Origin: Pseudomonadota bacterium
GTDB taxonomy: Bacteria > Pseudomonadota > Gammaproteobacteria > Eutrophobiales > Eutrophobiaceae
Reading direction: 5' to 3'
Assembly: GCA_013112535.1 (NCBI GenBank)
Contig: JABFGI010000001.1
Span: forward strand, 242,414 to 306,413
DNA length: 64,000 bases
Position 1 is the stretch's first letter, and every line of letters begins with the position of its first letter. Positions 36,170 to 46,347 of this stretch are shown one piece after another. Under the pieces are notes generated by a model. The model had not been told where the DNA came from and made no database searches. It was given only the letters and a program-made list of their open reading frames with translations. The position numbers and the translations under genes are program-made.

Positions 36170-36926
36170 AGATGAAATAAACGAAAGAATTATAATGAAT
36201 GGCCAAGATGAGATTTTAAAATCGTCGGCGTCAGCATTTTTAGTAGCTTCGGTATTACCAAAATACTCATATAACTTTACCTGGTTGGGACGTCCTATAA
36301 TTCAGTATCCACAGGATATGGTGGCTATGCAGGAATTAATTTGGACTATTAAACCAGATCTGATTATAGAAACAGGAATTGCTCATGGTGGTTCTTTGAT
36401 AATGAATGCTTCAATGTTAGCGTTATTAGATTATTGTGATGCCATCGATCTCGGTGAGGTGCTTGATCCAAATAAACCTCGGCGCCGTGTCTTGGGTATT
36501 GATATTGAAATTCGCGAACATAATCGTATCGCTATTAATGAACACCCTATGTCAAATAGAATTGATATGATTGAAGGGTCTTCTATTGATTTTGAAATTA
36601 TTGAGAAAGTTAAAGAAATCTCATCGAATTTTAATAAAATTTTAGTTTGTTTAGATTCTAATCATACACATGAACATGTATTAGCGGAACTTGAAGCGTA
36701 CGCACCATTAACTTCTACTGGAAGCTATTGTGTTGTTTTTGATACACTTATTGATGATATGCCCGAAGATGCTTATCCTGATAGACCATGGGGTGTTGGG
36801 AATAATCCTAAGACAGCCGTGAAGGAATATCTTAAAGAGCACCATGAATTTAAGATCGATAAAAACATTGATAATAAATTACTCGTTAGTGTTGCTTCAG
36901 ATGGATATTTAATAAAAATCAGTTAA
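36159..36926 (+). CDS. CmcI-like protein (cephalosporin-hydroxylase family, SAM fold)
   Basis: A 255-residue protein matching the CmcI family, named for cephalosporin hydroxylase but with a Rossmann methyltransferase fold. The pattern FTWLGRPIIQYPQDMVAMQELI then DLIIETGIAHGGSLIM is the family signature. IDIEIREHNR and CLDSNHTHEHVLAEL contain the metal-binding Asp and His. The start is taken as the ATG at 36159, 11 bases inside the previous gene; upstream TTG and GTG codons are less likely. Such proteins are common in surface-glycan loci; methylation or acylation of sugars has been suggested. Confidence 0.78.
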   Translation: MTYEDEINERIIMNGQDEILKSSASAFLVASVLPKYSYNFTWLGRPIIQYPQDMVAMQELIWTIKPDLIIETGIAHGGSLIMNASMLALLDYCDAIDLGEVLDPNKPRRRVLGIDIEIREHNRIAINEHPMSNRIDMIEGSSIDFEIIEKVKEISSNFNKILVCLDSNHTHEHVLAELEAYAPLTSTGSYCVVFDTLIDDMPEDAYPDRPWGVGNNPKTAVKEYLKEHHEFKIDKNIDNKLLVSVASDGYLIKIS

Positions 36927-37050
36927 ATATAATTAATAAAAATAAAATCTTTTATAATTTGCGTTTTATTACTTTGGTAAAAAAAAAGATATCTATTTTA
37001 TCGCTTATCTCTGCATAATTTCACGTTTATATCATATGTTTAATCCTTAA

Positions 37051-38157
37051 ATGAAACTGGTTTATATTATCAATACTGCTGGTTTTGGTGGGGCAGAAAT
37101 TCACGTGTTAAATCTTGCTCGTGATATGGTGCAGCGTGGTTATCAAATTACAGTTGTATTTCTTTTGCAGGAAATACGAGGTGGTGCGGATTCATTAGAG
37201 ACCAAGTTTATTGAAACAGGGGCTGATGTAGTTTACCTGAAATCATACTGCTTACGTGATGTTGGCCGCTGGCTTTCACTGACTAAATTATTATGTCAAA
37301 TACGTCCGGACATAATTCACTCTCATTTACCAAGGTCTGATCTTGCTGCATCAATTGCAAAAGTGATATTTCCTGATGTGAAGTGGATTTGTACTCTTCA
37401 CGATACCTATACTAGAGATAAGTTTGCAGGACATAAGATACTTTCTTTGATACGGTGGAACTGGCAACGTGCGGATTATATTATTGCAGTATCAAAACAT
37501 GTCCAAGAGTGGGGTGCGCAATTCTTTACGTTTCCTAAACATAGAACTAGAGCGATATATCATGGAGTTCAATTTAATAAAACTCCTCAATCAATAAAAA
37601 AATCGTCTAGGGAATCATTTAAAATTGGTTGCCTTGCTCGCTTTGAGAAACGAAAAGGTATAGAAACTCTTGTCAGATCAATGGTGAAAGTAATAAAAAA
37701 CTATCCTGACGCACAACTTTTATTGGCTGGAAGTGACCCGACGGGCTACTCAAATACCATTAAGATGCTTGCAGAATCACTTAACGTGAAAAATAACGTA
37801 AAAATTCAGGGTTTCTGTAAGAAACCCCTTGAATTTTTAAATGATCTTGATGTCTTTGCGTTCGCATCATCTTCAGAAGGGTTTGGTATTGTATTAATTG
37901 AAGCGATGTCTGTTAGGAAGCCTATCGTAGCGAGTGATATTTATCCTATCAATCATATTGTCCAACAAGGAATATCTGGACTATTAGTTGAAGCAGATAA
38001 TGATGATTTATTTGCAGATGCACTTATTGAGCTTCTTAGCGACCCTGAAAAATGTCAAAGTATGGGGGAGAATGGGTATCAGCGACTAATCAATGAATTC
38101 TCCCTCGAAAAATCCATGAATAAGACGCATGATTTATATATGGAATTGATGTCTTGA
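37051..38157 (+). CDS. Glycosyltransferase family 4
   Basis: A 368-residue GT-B enzyme. The N-terminus INTAGFGGAEIHVLNLARDM has the glycine-rich acceptor-side motif. IGCLARFEKRKGIETLVRSM (about 193) and FAFASSSEGFGIVLIEAMSV (about 272) are the donor-binding parts. No close overlaps; 124 bases upstream lack a gene. The sugar is unknown. Confidence 0.82.
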   Translation: MKLVYIINTAGFGGAEIHVLNLARDMVQRGYQITVVFLLQEIRGGADSLETKFIETGADVVYLKSYCLRDVGRWLSLTKLLCQIRPDIIHSHLPRSDLAASIAKVIFPDVKWICTLHDTYTRDKFAGHKILSLIRWNWQRADYIIAVSKHVQEWGAQFFTFPKHRTRAIYHGVQFNKTPQSIKKSSRESFKIGCLARFEKRKGIETLVRSMVKVIKNYPDAQLLLAGSDPTGYSNTIKMLAESLNVKNNVKIQGFCKKPLEFLNDLDVFAFASSSEGFGIVLIEAMSVRKPIVASDIYPINHIVQQGISGLLVEADNDDLFADALIELLSDPEKCQSMGENGYQRLINEFSLEKSMNKTHDLYMELMS

Positions 38158-38248
38158 ATGTTATTGACTCTGTAATGTATTTATCACCCATTCTTTTTTA
38201 TGTATTTAAAATCAATAGATTTTATTTGTTCATGGATATTTACATCTA

Positions 38249-40219
38249 ATGTGTGGAATTTCCGGACTTTTAACAAAAACACCAGGCGTTATAGATATTA
38301 GTAAAAGTTCAGAAGCTATGATCTCGACTCTAGCTCATCGTGGTCCAGATGATGAAGGTATTTGGAATGATAATACTGTTGGGGTTTCTCTTGCACATAG
38401 ACGACTCTCAATTCTAGATCTTTCACCTGAAGGACATCAACCTATGTCATCAGTTAATGGTCGATATATTATGGTGTTTAATGGAGAAATTTATAATTAT
38501 GAGAAATTACGTAAAGAATTAGAAAGCACTAGCTCGCTTCAAGAAAATATTTGCCCCGACTTAAAATGGAGAGGACATTCGGACACTGAAGTGATGCTTG
38601 CCGCAATAGTGAAGTGGGGAGTTGAAGGTGCTGTAAAACGGTTTATCGGTATGTTTGCATTTGCTTTATGGGATCGTGAAGAAAAGAAATTATATTTAGT
38701 TCGAGATCGAATAGGTGAGAAACCTTTGTATTATGGCTGGGTCGGTGATGTTTTTTTATTTGGCTCTGAACTGAAAGCGCTACGCGCATATCCGAAATGG
38801 CATAGCGATATAGATAGAAGTGTATTAGCACGTTATCTGCAATTTAATTATGTCCCCTCACCGTATTCTATATATAAGGGTATTAAAAAACTTGAGCCTG
38901 GTTGTATTGCGGAAATATCATCAGATGCTGTCAATAATGAAATTAATATTCGGCGTTATTGGTCAATGGATGTAGGTCTTGGTCAATCCTTGCAATCAAT
39001 AGATGATAAAACTGCTATAGATAATCTAGAGGTGCTATTAAGTGAAAGTGTTAAACGTCAAATGGCGGCGGATGTTCCGTTAGGGGCATTTTTGTCTGGA
39101 GGTATAGATTCATCTTTAATTGTTGCGTTAATGCAAAAACAAAGTTTGCAACCAATTAAAACATTTACTATAGGTTTTAATGAAGCTTCGTTTAATGAAG
39201 CAGAACACGCTTTATCTGTTGCAAAACATCTTGGAACGGAACATACAGAACTCTATGTGTCTCCTCAAGATGCAATGGATGTTATTCCATTATTACCTGC
39301 TTTATATGATGAACCTTTTGCTGATTCTTCTCAGATTCCTACTTATCTTGTCTCCAGGATGACTCGTAAACATGTCACTGTCAGTCTTTCAGGTGATGGC
39401 GGTGATGAATTTTTTGGTGGTTATAATCGTTATACATGGGGGCAGAATATATGGGACCGTATTAAACTATTACCATTGCCTTTAAGAAGGGCTTTTGCCA
39501 GTACATTGCGCGCTCCGTCACCGCATACATGGGATAAATTGTTTTCTATATTCAAGTACATGTTGCCTGCTAGATATCGTTATAGCTCCGCGGGGGATAA
39601 ATTACATAAACTAGCAAAGTTGCTTGGTGCAGTTTCACCTAACGATATCTTTATTGAACTGATTTCATTATGGGAAGAGAAAAGTATTGTGCTTGGTAGT
39701 GAGATGAAAGCATCTACAGTCACGGATCAATCACAATGGTCTGAAAATTTAGGATTCACTGAATTCATGATGTATATGGATGCAAAAACCTACCTACCTG
39801 ACGATATCATGGTGAAGGTCGATCGTGCAGCAATGGGTGTAAGTCTTGAGTCGCGAGCCCCGTTTCTTGATCATAAGGTAATTGAATATGCCTGCTCTTT
39901 ACCGCTCAATCTGAAAATAAGAAATGGACAAGGGAAGTGGTTATTAAGGCAGATATTATATAAATATGTTCCTCAAAATCTTATTGAACGACCTAAAATG
40001 GGTTTTGGAGTTCCTATTGATAGTTGGTTGCGAGGCCCATTACGTAACTGGGCTGAAGAATTGCTTGATGAAAATCGTATGCGATCTGCGAGTTATTTAA
40101 ATACGACGATGGTTAGAAATAAATGGGAAGAACATTTATCAGGTAAGCGAAATTGGCAATATCATCTTTGGGGTGTATTGATGTTTCAATCATGGTTAAA
40201 TGTTCAAAATGAAATATAG
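38249..40219 (+). CDS. asnB: Glutamine-hydrolysing asparagine synthetase-like amidotransferase
   Basis: A 656-residue AsnB-family enzyme with Met-Cys2-Gly at the N-terminus (glutaminase nucleophile), LAHRGPDDEG near residue 29 and the ATP pyrophosphatase loop SGGIDSS (residues 283-289). Domains: class II glutaminase about 1-240, synthetase about 250-640. It is longer than housekeeping AsnB (554) but normal for surface-glycan versions. WbpS-like enzymes in O-antigen loci amidate a uronic acid carboxylate, so that is the likely role here. Confidence 0.85.
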   Translation: MCGISGLLTKTPGVIDISKSSEAMISTLAHRGPDDEGIWNDNTVGVSLAHRRLSILDLSPEGHQPMSSVNGRYIMVFNGEIYNYEKLRKELESTSSLQENICPDLKWRGHSDTEVMLAAIVKWGVEGAVKRFIGMFAFALWDREEKKLYLVRDRIGEKPLYYGWVGDVFLFGSELKALRAYPKWHSDIDRSVLARYLQFNYVPSPYSIYKGIKKLEPGCIAEISSDAVNNEINIRRYWSMDVGLGQSLQSIDDKTAIDNLEVLLSESVKRQMAADVPLGAFLSGGIDSSLIVALMQKQSLQPIKTFTIGFNEASFNEAEHALSVAKHLGTEHTELYVSPQDAMDVIPLLPALYDEPFADSSQIPTYLVSRMTRKHVTVSLSGDGGDEFFGGYNRYTWGQNIWDRIKLLPLPLRRAFASTLRAPSPHTWDKLFSIFKYMLPARYRYSSAGDKLHKLAKLLGAVSPNDIFIELISLWEEKSIVLGSEMKASTVTDQSQWSENLGFTEFMMYMDAKTYLPDDIMVKVDRAAMGVSLESRAPFLDHKVIEYACSLPLNLKIRNGQGKWLLRQILYKYVPQNLIERPKMGFGVPIDSWLRGPLRNWAEELLDENRMRSASYLNTTMVRNKWEEHLSGKRNWQYHLWGVLMFQSWLNVQNEI

Positions 40220-40253
40220 TTTTAATAGATATATTTCAAATGAATAAAATAAA

Positions 40254-42383
40254 ATGATCACTGTTTTAATTACAGGCGCAAATGGGTTTGTTGCAAACTC
40301 ATTAATACCAATGCTATATAAAAATCATTATAGCCTTCGCGTTACTTCACGTTCCAACTATAAACCTAAGTGTATACAGGATGATGATGAAATAAGATTT
40401 ATTTCATTTGATTTTAATTCGAATGCGAGTGACTTTGATGAATTAGTAGATGGTATTGATATTGTTATTCATCTTGGAGGGAATGCGCATAGTATGTCAA
40501 ACACAAAGCAGGACGACCTGGAGCACCGAAATGTTAATTATTTAGGCACAAAGAAACTCGTAGAGGCTGCGGCAAGAAAAAAAGTTAAACGATTCATCTT
40601 TTTGAGTACAATGAAAGTTTATGGTGATGGTATAAGTTATTATGAAAATGAAGCGCAGCTTTTTACAGAAGAAACAATGCCGGCTCCATTGGGAAGTTAT
40701 GCGCAAAGTAAATTAGATGCAGAAAATATTGTTTCTGACTTTTGTGATCAATCTGATATGGAATACGTAATAATCCGTTCGCCTTTGGTATATGGCCCTC
40801 AAGTAAAAGCAAATTTTAAAACCTTATTAAAGGTGGTCAAGAGTGGCATGCCTCTACCACTTGGTAAGATAAATAATTATCGTAGTTATATTTTTGTTGA
40901 AAATTTATCTGATGCAATTAAAAATTGCATGATTAAGAATGAAGCAGCCAATAATGTTTTTTTAGTTAGTGATATGAATGTATCTGTATCAGAGCTTGCT
41001 AAAAAAATTTCCAGATATTTTAATCAAAAACCAACCGTATTCAACTTTTCTATTCGAGCGCTAGATTTACTCTCCACATTAATAGGACGAAAAGATCAAT
41101 TTTGTAAGTTAACAAACTCCATGTGTATTGATTCTACCAAAATACAAACCAGACTTGGCTGGGAGCCAAAAATAAATATGGAAGAAGCATTGTCAATTAC
41201 GACAACATGGTATTTGAATAGGGACATAAAAGAAAATGCACAAAATTTAAAATTAATTATTGTTGTATCAGAAGCATGGGTGTTTATGTCGCATCGCTTA
41301 CCTCTGGCAAAGGCTGCTATTGCTGCAGGATATGATGTGACAGTTATTACACGTGTAGGCGAGCTAAAAGAAACCTTAGCTAATGAGGGTATAAATGTCA
41401 TTAATCTAGATTTTGTTCGTTCCTCAAGATGGCCAATTAAAGATCTGATTAATTTAATTAAATTAGTCAATATATTGAATCGGCAAAAAGTTGATATTAT
41501 TCATAACGTTTCAATGAAGATTATTCTTTTAGGTACAATCGCAGGATTATTATCAAAAACAAAAGTGATCGTTAATGCATTCACTGGCCTTGGATATGTT
41601 TTTAGTTCACAGGAATTTCATGCTCGAGTAATACGATTATTTCTTGTGCCTGTTTTGAAAATATTACTGAAAAATAATCATTGTCATGCGATATTTCAAA
41701 ATCCAGATGACATGGCTTTGTTTGCATCCTTGGGTATTATTGAAAAAGAAAGAACGGTACTTATTCGAGGTTCTGGAGTTGATATTAATCAGTTTTCCCA
41801 ATCACATGATGATAACTTGGTACCTGTTGTTATGTTAGCAAGCAGGATGTTATGGGATAAAGGTATTGGTGAGTTCGTTGAAGCAGCAAAGTTGGCGGCA
41901 GAGGATAATCTTAATGCACGATTTGTTCTTGTAGGTGATGTCGATCCGCAAAACCCAATGTCGATACCAAAAAGTAAACTTAATAGTTGGTCAGGTGAAG
42001 GCTATGTAAATTGGTTGGGTCATAGTAATGAGATGCCATCTGTTTTAAAGTCTTCTACTGTAGTTTGTTTGCCTTCGTATCGAGAAGGACTCCCAAAAGT
42101 TTTGCTTGAAGCTGCTGCTATAGGACGCCCTTTGGTAGCAACGGACGTGCCTGGTTGTCGTGAAATAGTGATAGATGGTGAAAATGGAATACTGGTTAAA
42201 TTAAAAGATGTCGATTCTTTATATGAGGCTATAAAGAAATTGGTCTTAGACGAAGAAATGAGACGATCAATGGGTAAAAATAGCCGTAAATTAGTCGAAG
42301 AAAAATTATCTACAGATATTATTAATGCGCAAACGATACAGTTATATAAAACTGCAAGTTCTGAATTTAGCGATAATAATTAG
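40254..42383 (+). CDS. Fusion of NAD-dependent epimerase and glycosyltransferase family 4
   Basis: A 709-residue protein with two complete enzyme domains. Residues about 1-322 are an extended SDR with LITGANGFVANSL at the N-terminus and YAQSKLDAE as the catalytic Tyr-x3-Lys. Residues about 335-705 are a GT4 glycosyltransferase with ASRMLWDKGIGEFVEAA and SYREGLPKVLLEAAAIGRPL. The linker (near residue 325) is short. Neighbours are a WecA/WbpL-type transferase and a WbpM-type dehydratase, so the SDR is probably a WbpV-like reductase making FucNAc or QuiNAc, and the fused GT4 may use it next. The reading frame is continuous with no internal stop. Confidence 0.85.
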   Translation: MITVLITGANGFVANSLIPMLYKNHYSLRVTSRSNYKPKCIQDDDEIRFISFDFNSNASDFDELVDGIDIVIHLGGNAHSMSNTKQDDLEHRNVNYLGTKKLVEAAARKKVKRFIFLSTMKVYGDGISYYENEAQLFTEETMPAPLGSYAQSKLDAENIVSDFCDQSDMEYVIIRSPLVYGPQVKANFKTLLKVVKSGMPLPLGKINNYRSYIFVENLSDAIKNCMIKNEAANNVFLVSDMNVSVSELAKKISRYFNQKPTVFNFSIRALDLLSTLIGRKDQFCKLTNSMCIDSTKIQTRLGWEPKINMEEALSITTTWYLNRDIKENAQNLKLIIVVSEAWVFMSHRLPLAKAAIAAGYDVTVITRVGELKETLANEGINVINLDFVRSSRWPIKDLINLIKLVNILNRQKVDIIHNVSMKIILLGTIAGLLSKTKVIVNAFTGLGYVFSSQEFHARVIRLFLVPVLKILLKNNHCHAIFQNPDDMALFASLGIIEKERTVLIRGSGVDINQFSQSHDDNLVPVVMLASRMLWDKGIGEFVEAAKLAAEDNLNARFVLVGDVDPQNPMSIPKSKLNSWSGEGYVNWLGHSNEMPSVLKSSTVVCLPSYREGLPKVLLEAAAIGRPLVATDVPGCREIVIDGENGILVKLKDVDSLYEAIKKLVLDEEMRRSMGKNSRKLVEEKLSTDIINAQTIQLYKTASSEFSDNN

Positions 42384-42420
42384 ACTTTATAAATTTTAAA
42401 GACAATAAAAATTGTAAGTG

Positions 42421-43452
42421 ATGTTTAAACTTCTTTTTCTGTGTTTATTGGTAACTATAATTACTGGTGTCGTAACTAATATTATCCGAAAAATATCGAT
42501 AAAATATAAATTATACGATGTTCCTAATAATCGAAGTTCGCATTCTGTGCCAAAACCTAAAGGGGGTGGTGCATCTATTATACTAATTGTATTTTGTTTA
42601 ATCGTTGTATTGTCAGTTTATCAATTAATTGATAAGGAACTTTCACAAAGTTTAATGGCAGGGTTATTTATTGTTTCTGTAATTGGGTTAATTGATGATT
42701 TAAAGAACTTGTCTGTTGTAATTAGAGCGGCTATGTATTTGTTTGCGGCCTTGCTTTCTATATATTTTATAGGAGGCTTACCTGCTTTGGAGATAAATAA
42801 TTATACTTTTGATTTAAGTTATCTAGGTTATGTTTTTAGTGTGTTTTTTGTAGTATGGTTAATTAACCTTTATAACTTTATGGATGGCACTGATGGTTTT
42901 GCTGCAATACAGACCATAAGTGTGAGTTTATTTTGCGGACTCATCCTATACTTTTCAGGTCATATCTCATTTTCAATTATATTTTTTTGTATTGTTTCAT
43001 CGACTATTGGTTTCTTATACTGGAATTGGGCGCCAGCAAAGATATTTATGGGTGATGTAGGTAGTTGTAGCCTCGGTTTTTTATTTGGGATTCTTGCTAT
43101 TTATACAGAAAAAAAAGGAATTTTATCCATTAGTGTCTGGCTTGTTTTGTTGACCCCATTTGTCGGAGATGCAACGTTTACTTTATTAAAACGAATAATT
43201 AATAGAGAAAAATGGTACAAAGCCCATAATTCCCATGCATATCAGAGGTTATACCAACTGGGTGTCTCTCATGACAAACTTGCAGTAAGTTTATTATTTC
43301 TTAATGTTTTAGTATTTTGGCCATTGGCATATTTTGCAAATTCATATGATAATCTGGAACTTACTATTATTATATTATCGTATTTTATCATTGGATTTAT
43401 TTGGATGATTATTCAATTCAAATATGAAAAAATTATAAATGGCTCCCGTTAA
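42421..43452 (+). CDS. WecA/WbpL-type undecaprenyl-phosphate HexNAc-1-phosphate transferase
   Basis: A 343-residue polytopic membrane protein of the MraY/WecA family, about ten helices. VPNNRSSHSVPKPKGGG and IGLIDDLKNLS contain the Asp pair, and NLYNFMDGTDG and FMGDVGS match the Mg-binding loops, while KAHNSHAYQRL is the sugar-recognition loop. It starts the repeat unit on undecaprenyl phosphate, likely with FucNAc or QuiNAc made by neighbours. A GTG directly upstream (42418) is an alternative start; the ATG at 42421 is preferred. Confidence 0.88.
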   Translation: MFKLLFLCLLVTIITGVVTNIIRKISIKYKLYDVPNNRSSHSVPKPKGGGASIILIVFCLIVVLSVYQLIDKELSQSLMAGLFIVSVIGLIDDLKNLSVVIRAAMYLFAALLSIYFIGGLPALEINNYTFDLSYLGYVFSVFFVVWLINLYNFMDGTDGFAAIQTISVSLFCGLILYFSGHISFSIIFFCIVSSTIGFLYWNWAPAKIFMGDVGSCSLGFLFGILAIYTEKKGILSISVWLVLLTPFVGDATFTLLKRIINREKWYKAHNSHAYQRLYQLGVSHDKLAVSLLFLNVLVFWPLAYFANSYDNLELTIIILSYFIIGFIWMIIQFKYEKIINGSR

Positions 43453-45283
43453 GATAGATAAAAAAACACAAGTAATACTTCATGATCTTCTTATGTCAGT
43501 ACTAGCCTGGCAATTTTCATGGTGGGCAAGATTTAATTTTACTTTTCCATTTGAAAATTGGGAAATTAGTTTGTTTATAATTCCTCTAGTAATAATTGTG
43601 CAAGTACTAGTGTTTATCAGGTTTCGTTTGTATAGAGGTATATGGCGATTTGCTAGCATCCCTGACCTTTGGAACATATTCCGTGCATCAATAATAGGAG
43701 CCTTATCAATTACATTGATCTGCTTCATCTTCTTCCGGCTTGAGGGTATTCCGCGATCAATTTTAATACTCTATCCTTTTTTCTTAATGTTTTTTCTTGG
43801 CGCACCAAGGTTGGGGTATCGAGTATGGAAGGATCACTCCTTTAGTATTAATACCATGCCTCATAGTAAAAGAGTACTTGTAATTGGTGCAGGCAGAGCG
43901 GCTGAAATGCTTGTAAGAGAAATTATCAGAGAAGGTAGTTATATACCTGTGGGACTATTGGATGATAATCCTCAAATAAAAAGTTCAGAAATACATGGTA
44001 TTCGTGTTCTCGGTAATATAGGTAGGGTTAAAGATGTATGTGAGAAGAATGATATTGATATAATTCTAATTGCTATTCCATCTGCCAATGGAACTGAAAT
44101 GAGGGAAATTGTAGAACAGTGCGAGTCTACCAATTTACCAATAAAAACCTTGCCTGGTATTCAAGATATGGTTTCTGTAACCGAAGCTTTGCCAAAATTA
44201 AGAGAAGTCTCTATTGAAGACTTGCTTGGTAGAGAGAAAATTGAATTAGACTGGAAAGAAGTTCAAAAGGATCTTGCAAACAAAACTATTCTTGTTACTG
44301 GAGGCGGTGGTTCAATAGGATCGGAGTTATGTTACCAAATTACAAAGCTAGGTCCTTCAAAATTAATAATTTTTGAAAGAAGTGAGTTTAATTTATATAA
44401 AATAGAGCAACTATTATGTGATTCATCGATATCAATTGAGTTCGTACTTGGAGATCTTTGCGATATAGAAAAAGTTGATTATGTATTGAAAAACTATTCT
44501 CCGGAAATAATATTTCATGCCGCAGCTTATAAACATGTTCCGATATTAGAAAGAGAGGCAAGGGAAGCGGTTCGAAATAATATTCTTGGAACAAAAAATA
44601 TTGCAGATATAGCTAATAAGCATGGATGCGAGAGATTTATCCTGATATCAACCGACAAAGCAGTTAATCCAACTAATGTTCTAGGAGCAACTAAGCGAAT
44701 TGCTGAACAGTATATTGAAATTTTAAGTAAAAATAGTAAAACGAAATTCCTGACAGTAAGGTTCGGTAATGTATTAGGTTCTGATGGCAGTGTGGTTCCG
44801 CTTTTTAAGGAACAAATAAATAAGGGTGGTCCTATTACTGTAACTCACCCAGAAGTTACGAGATATTTCATGACTATTCGAGAAGCATGTCAGTTAATTG
44901 TGCAAGCAAGCAAGATGGGGAAAGGCGGAGAAATCTTTGTATTAGATATGGGAGAACCAGTCAAAATCAATTACCTTGCGGAACAAATGATCAGATTATC
45001 AGGATTGATACCAAATAAAGATATTAATATAGAGTACTCTGGTTTACGTCCGGGAGAAAAAATGTATGAAGAATTATTTTATGAGAATGAGATTAGAGAA
45101 AAAACATCTCATGATAAAATCTTATTGGCAAAACATTCTGTAACTGAATTGAAAGAATTGAACGATAGAATAGATGAAATATTTGAAGAACTTAAGACGT
45201 TTGATAATGATAATCTGAGAGCGTTGTTAAAAAAAATAACTCCATCTATAGAAGATAATGTTATTTCATTTAATCAATTATAA
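43439..45283 (+). CDS. wbpM: WbpM/CapD-like UDP-GlcNAc 4,6-dehydratase
   Basis: A 614-residue protein. Four N-terminal helices (to about residue 125) are followed by a first Rossmann domain ([15 protein letters not shown], about 142), then the SDR domain ([14 protein letters not shown], about 283) with [16 protein letters not shown] as catalytic segment. In the WbpM family this position usually has Met (SMK triad); here it is Leu (LGATK). It makes UDP-4-keto-6-deoxy-GlcNAc for FucNAc or QuiNAc. It overlaps the upstream transferase by 14 bases, and galU follows after 2 bases. Confidence 0.88.
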   Translation: MAPVKIDKKTQVILHDLLMSVLAWQFSWWARFNFTFPFENWEISLFIIPLVIIVQVLVFIRFRLYRGIWRFASIPDLWNIFRASIIGALSITLICFIFFRLEGIPRSILILYPFFLMFFLGAPRLGYRVWKDHSFSINTMPHSKRVLVIGAGRAAEMLVREIIREGSYIPVGLLDDNPQIKSSEIHGIRVLGNIGRVKDVCEKNDIDIILIAIPSANGTEMREIVEQCESTNLPIKTLPGIQDMVSVTEALPKLREVSIEDLLGREKIELDWKEVQKDLANKTILVTGGGGSIGSELCYQITKLGPSKLIIFERSEFNLYKIEQLLCDSSISIEFVLGDLCDIEKVDYVLKNYSPEIIFHAAAYKHVPILEREAREAVRNNILGTKNIADIANKHGCERFILISTDKAVNPTNVLGATKRIAEQYIEILSKNSKTKFLTVRFGNVLGSDGSVVPLFKEQINKGGPITVTHPEVTRYFMTIREACQLIVQASKMGKGGEIFVLDMGEPVKINYLAEQMIRLSGLIPNKDINIEYSGLRPGEKMYEELFYENEIREKTSHDKILLAKHSVTELKELNDRIDEIFEELKTFDNDNLRALLKKITPSIEDNVISFNQL

Positions 45284-45285
45284 AT

Positions 45286-46158
45286 ATGAAAAAAGTTACT
45301 AAAGCAGTATTCCCCGTAGCAGGGATGGGCACACGTTTTTTGCCGGCAACAAAAGCAAATCCTAAAGAGATGTTGCCCATCGTCGATAAGCCTTTAATTC
45401 AATATGCTGTTGAAGAAGCGATTGCTGCAGGAATAACTGAACTTGTTTTTATTACAGGCAGAACCAAGCGCTCTATAACTGATCATTTTGATAAAGCTTA
45501 TGAGTTAGAAACAGAACTTGAGAAGAATGGGAAATTAGAAAGATTAGAAATTGTTAGAAATATAATTCCAGAAGGTGTGACTTGTATTTATATTCGTCAG
45601 GCTGAGCCATTAGGTTTGGGACATGCAGTTTTATGCGCTAAACCTGTTGTCGGCGATCAACCTTTTGTTGTTATTCTTCCTGATGACTTGATTGATGATG
45701 GAAAACGTGGCGTAACTAAACAGCTGGTTGAAAAGTATCAACAACAAAGAAAAAGTGTTATTGCAGTAGAGAATGTACCAAAAGAAGATACTTATAAATA
45801 TGGAATTGTCGAGACATTTTTATCGGATGATGATTCGTTATTTAAAATCAACAGTATTGTTGAAAAACCTTCGCCGGAAGATGCACCATCAACATTAGGT
45901 GTGGTTGGCCGATATATTCTGAGTCCGAACGTTTTTTCTTGTCTTGAAGAAACAACGAGAGGTGCAGGCAACGAAATTCAGCTTACAGATGCAATAAGTA
46001 TGCTTTTAAGCAAAGAGTCTGTATACGCCTACGAATTTGAGGGTACGAGATATGATTGCGGTTCAAAAGTGGGATATATGCAAGCGTCAGTACAATATGC
46101 ATTGAAAGATGCCGAGATAAAAGAAGAGTTTAAATCTTATTTAGATTCATTAAATTAA
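45286..46158 (+). CDS. galU: UTP-glucose-1-phosphate uridylyltransferase
   Basis: A 290-residue GalU that makes UDP-glucose, the precursor for many sugars of the locus. The N-terminus [20 protein letters not shown] is diagnostic, as is the C-terminal [12 protein letters not shown]. The E. coli enzyme is 302 residues. It starts 2 bases after wbpM, and a strong terminator follows, so it is the last gene of the glycan locus. Confidence 0.93.
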   Translation: MKKVTKAVFPVAGMGTRFLPATKANPKEMLPIVDKPLIQYAVEEAIAAGITELVFITGRTKRSITDHFDKAYELETELEKNGKLERLEIVRNIIPEGVTCIYIRQAEPLGLGHAVLCAKPVVGDQPFVVILPDDLIDDGKRGVTKQLVEKYQQQRKSVIAVENVPKEDTYKYGIVETFLSDDDSLFKINSIVEKPSPEDAPSTLGVVGRYILSPNVFSCLEETTRGAGNEIQLTDAISMLLSKESVYAYEFEGTRYDCGSKVGYMQASVQYALKDAEIKEEFKSYLDSLN

Positions 46159-46180
46159 TATTAAAGTATAAGAAATAAAA

Positions 46181-46208
46181 AAAGGGTTTCGTAATGAAAC
46201 CCTTTTTT
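46181..46208. terminator. Bidirectional intrinsic terminator
   Basis: AAAGGGTTTC (46181-46190), a 5-base loop GTAAT, and GAAACCCTTT (46196-46205) followed by T residues. On the other strand the hairpin is also followed by a T run (TTTTTTTATTTC). It ends the glycan operon from the left and tRNA-Asn transcription from the right. Confidence 0.9.
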
Positions 46209-46212
46209 GATT

Positions 46213-46288
46213 TGGCTCCCCGGGACAGGCTCGAACTGCCGACCTAGTGATTAACAGTCACCCGCTCTACCGACTGAGCTACCGGGGA
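46213..46288 (-). tRNA. tRNA-Asn (GTT)
   Basis: On the minus strand the gene reads TCCCCGGTAGCTCAGTCGGT at the 5' end (46288) and ends GTCCCGGGGAGCCA (46213), with an encoded CCA. The anticodon loop CTGTTAATC gives GUU, for asparagine. The 7-base acceptor stem pairs perfectly. It lies between the glycan locus and aspC and is transcribed in the same direction as aspC. Confidence 0.96.
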
Positions 46289-46304
46289 ATATTCGAGAAC
46301 GCGT

Positions 46305-46333
46305 AGTCTACTGATGGTGATTGGTATGGTCAA
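46305..46333 (-). promoter_or_regulatory. Sigma-70 promoter of tRNA-Asn
   Basis: On the minus strand TTGACC (46333-46328) and TAGACT (46310-46305) are separated by 17 bases, followed by the G/C-rich discriminator ACGCG, about 17 bases before the tRNA 5' end. This matches a strong stable-RNA promoter. Confidence 0.7.
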
Positions 46334-46347
46334 CCATCATTATCGAT

